A program made the translations under genes and the position numbers. Positions 62,523 to 64,000 of a DNA stretch of 64,000 nt are shown one piece after another. The stretch covers positions 3,753,632 through 3,817,631 of the forward strand of contig CATNEN010000012.1 of the NCBI GenBank assembly GCA_950097015.1, written 5' to 3'. The DNA is from Macrostomum hystrix. Lineage: Eukaryota > Platyhelminthes > Macrostomidae. Within the stretch, counting starts at the first letter, position 1, and each line of letters opens with the position of its first letter. A model generated the notes under the pieces. The model ran no database searches. It was not told where the DNA came from and saw only the letters and a list, made by a program, of their open reading frames with translations.

Positions 62523-64000
62523 ACTAGCAAGTTTTGCCCCCCTTCGGGGAGCAGAAATACTTTTAATTCGTCTAGTATATACTTTTTAGCAGCTGAATTT
62601 ACAGCTTTTTAAAGCTACAATGAACCCCCAGTTGACAATGATCCCCCAGTTGACAATGATCCCCCAGTTGACAATGAACCCCCAGTTAACAATGAACCCC
62701 CAGTTGACAACGATCCCCCAGTTGACAATGATCCCCCATTTGACAATGATCCCCCAGTTGACAATGATCCCACAGTTGACAATGATCCCCCAGTTGACAA
62801 AGATCCCCCAGTTGACAATGATCCCCCAGTTGACAATGATCCCCCAGTTGACAATGATCCCCCAGTTGACAATGATCCCCCAGTTGATGATGATCCCCCA
62901 GTTGACAATGATCCCCCAGTTGAGAATGATCCCCCAGTTGACAATGATCCCCCAGTTGACAATGATCCCCCATTTGACAATGATCCCCCAGTTGACAATG
63001 ATCCCCCAGTTGACAATGATCCCCCAGTTGACAATGATCCCCCAGTTGACAATGATCCCCCAGTCGACAATTATCCCCCAGTTTACCATGATCCCCCAGT
63101 TCACCATGATCCCCATTTTGATGATGACTCCCCAGTTGACGTTGATTTTTCAAACGCTGGGTTAGCCAAGATTCAAACTCAGGTTTCGCCATGTTTTAAA
63201 CCCTGGTGGGCTATGATTCAAACTCTCGTTTTGCCATGATTCAGACTCTGGTTTAGCCAAGATTCAAACTCTGGTTGGCTATGATTCAAACTCTGGTTTA
63301 GCCATGATTCAAGCGCTGGGTTAGCCATGATTGAAACTTGGTTTTTGCCATGATTCAAACTCTGGTTTAGCCATGATTCAAACGCTGGGTTAGCCATGAT
63401 TGAAACTCTGGTTTAGCCAAGATTCAAACTCTGGTTGGCTATGATTCAAAGTCTGGTTTAGCCATGATTCAAACTCTGGTTTAGCCATGATTCAGACTCT
63501 GGTTTAGCCATGATTCAAACTCTGGTGTAGCCATTATTCAAACTCTGGTTTAGCCATGATTCAAACTCTAGTTTAGCCATGCTGATGATGATGGTTTAGC
63601 CATGATTCAAACTCTAGTTTAGCCATGCTGATGATGATGGTTTAGCCATGATTTAGTCTCTGGTATAGCCATGATTCAGACGCTGGTTTAGCCATGATTC
63701 AAACTCTGGTGTAGCCAATATTCAAACTCTGGTTTAGCCATGATTCAAACTCTGGTTTAGCCATGATTCAGACTCTGATTTAGCCATGATTCAGACGCTG
63801 GTTTAGCCATGATTGAAACTCTGGTTTAGCCATGATTCAGACTCTGGTTTAGCCATGATTCAGACTCTGGTTAAGCCATGATTCAGACTCTGGTTTAGCC
63901 ATGATTCAAACTCTGCTTTAGCCATGACTCAAACTCTGGTTTAGCCATGATTCGGACTCTGGTTTAGCCATGATTCAAACTCTGCTTTAGCCATGATTCA
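62523..64000. mobile_element. Composite repeat element, copy C, cut by window end
   Basis: Anchor 62523-62620, 18-bp array 62621-63138 (about 29 units), the same junction as copy B at 63139-63160, then 23-bp array to the window end. The second anchor is not reached. Confidence 0.72.
63150..64000. repeat. 23-bp satellite, copy C
   Basis: At least 36 units, with a local TGATGATGATGG duplication (63582-63640). It continues past the window. Confidence 0.9.

Overview
This window is animal nuclear DNA. Genes are split by GT-AG introns, coding exons are GC-rich in AT-rich surroundings, and introns and spacers are full of minisatellites, tRNA-derived SINEs and small transposons. The proteins are metazoan (TBC1D23, dyskerin, a Src-family kinase, BAG1, cathepsin L, a CYP2-like P450). 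The style fits a lophotrochozoan invertebrate, possibly a free-living flatworm. That placement is inference, and nothing here fixes the species.

Layout. 1-4342 (-): TBC1D23, 3' end cut off by the window edge, with a different minisatellite in each of introns 2, 3 and 4 and a SINE in intron 1. 4343-11965: gene-free and rich in mobile elements: a foldback element, two related MITEs with perfect 8-bp target duplications (one carrying about 50 copies of a 21-bp minisatellite), and a Penelope-like GIY-YIG endonuclease fragment. 11966-14567 (+): a complete 7-exon dyskerin gene. 14568-16290: its likely spliced noncoding tail, two introns of which hold copies of a SNORD27-like C/D snoRNA. 17789-19000 (+): an unrecognised intronless gene of 403 codons. 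20576-23299 (+): a Src-family tyrosine kinase in two exons. 28949-29675 (+): BAG1 with its first exon unresolved. 30758-33696 and 37354-39184 (+): two cathepsin L paralogues sharing an identical first intron. 40426-44657 (-): a complete 4-exon P450 of 516 residues.

From about 45.3 kb to the end there are no recognisable genes. The region holds a 16-bp array, a 2.2-kb polypyrimidine region of 17- and 22-bp arrays, a rearranged SINE, a second foldback, and then head-to-tail composite repeats. Each composite repeat has the order: anchor beginning ACTAGC, 18-bp array, junction, 23-bp array, second anchor with an antisense tRNA-like pol III promoter, and tail ending in TTTTTAGTATA. Three long copies start at 50527, 58141 and 62523, and two short relatives lie between the first two.

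Functional links. Dyskerin (pseudouridine synthase of H/ACA RNPs) is followed by rRNA-methylation guide RNAs, so one transcript would supply both modification systems. The two cathepsins look like a recent duplicate pair homogenised by gene conversion except in the middle of the mature enzyme. The other genes have no obvious joint pathway. The theme of the window is minisatellites growing inside introns and inside at least two unrelated mobile-element families. All exon boundaries were read by eye from splice signals and protein similarity recalled from memory; no search was run.
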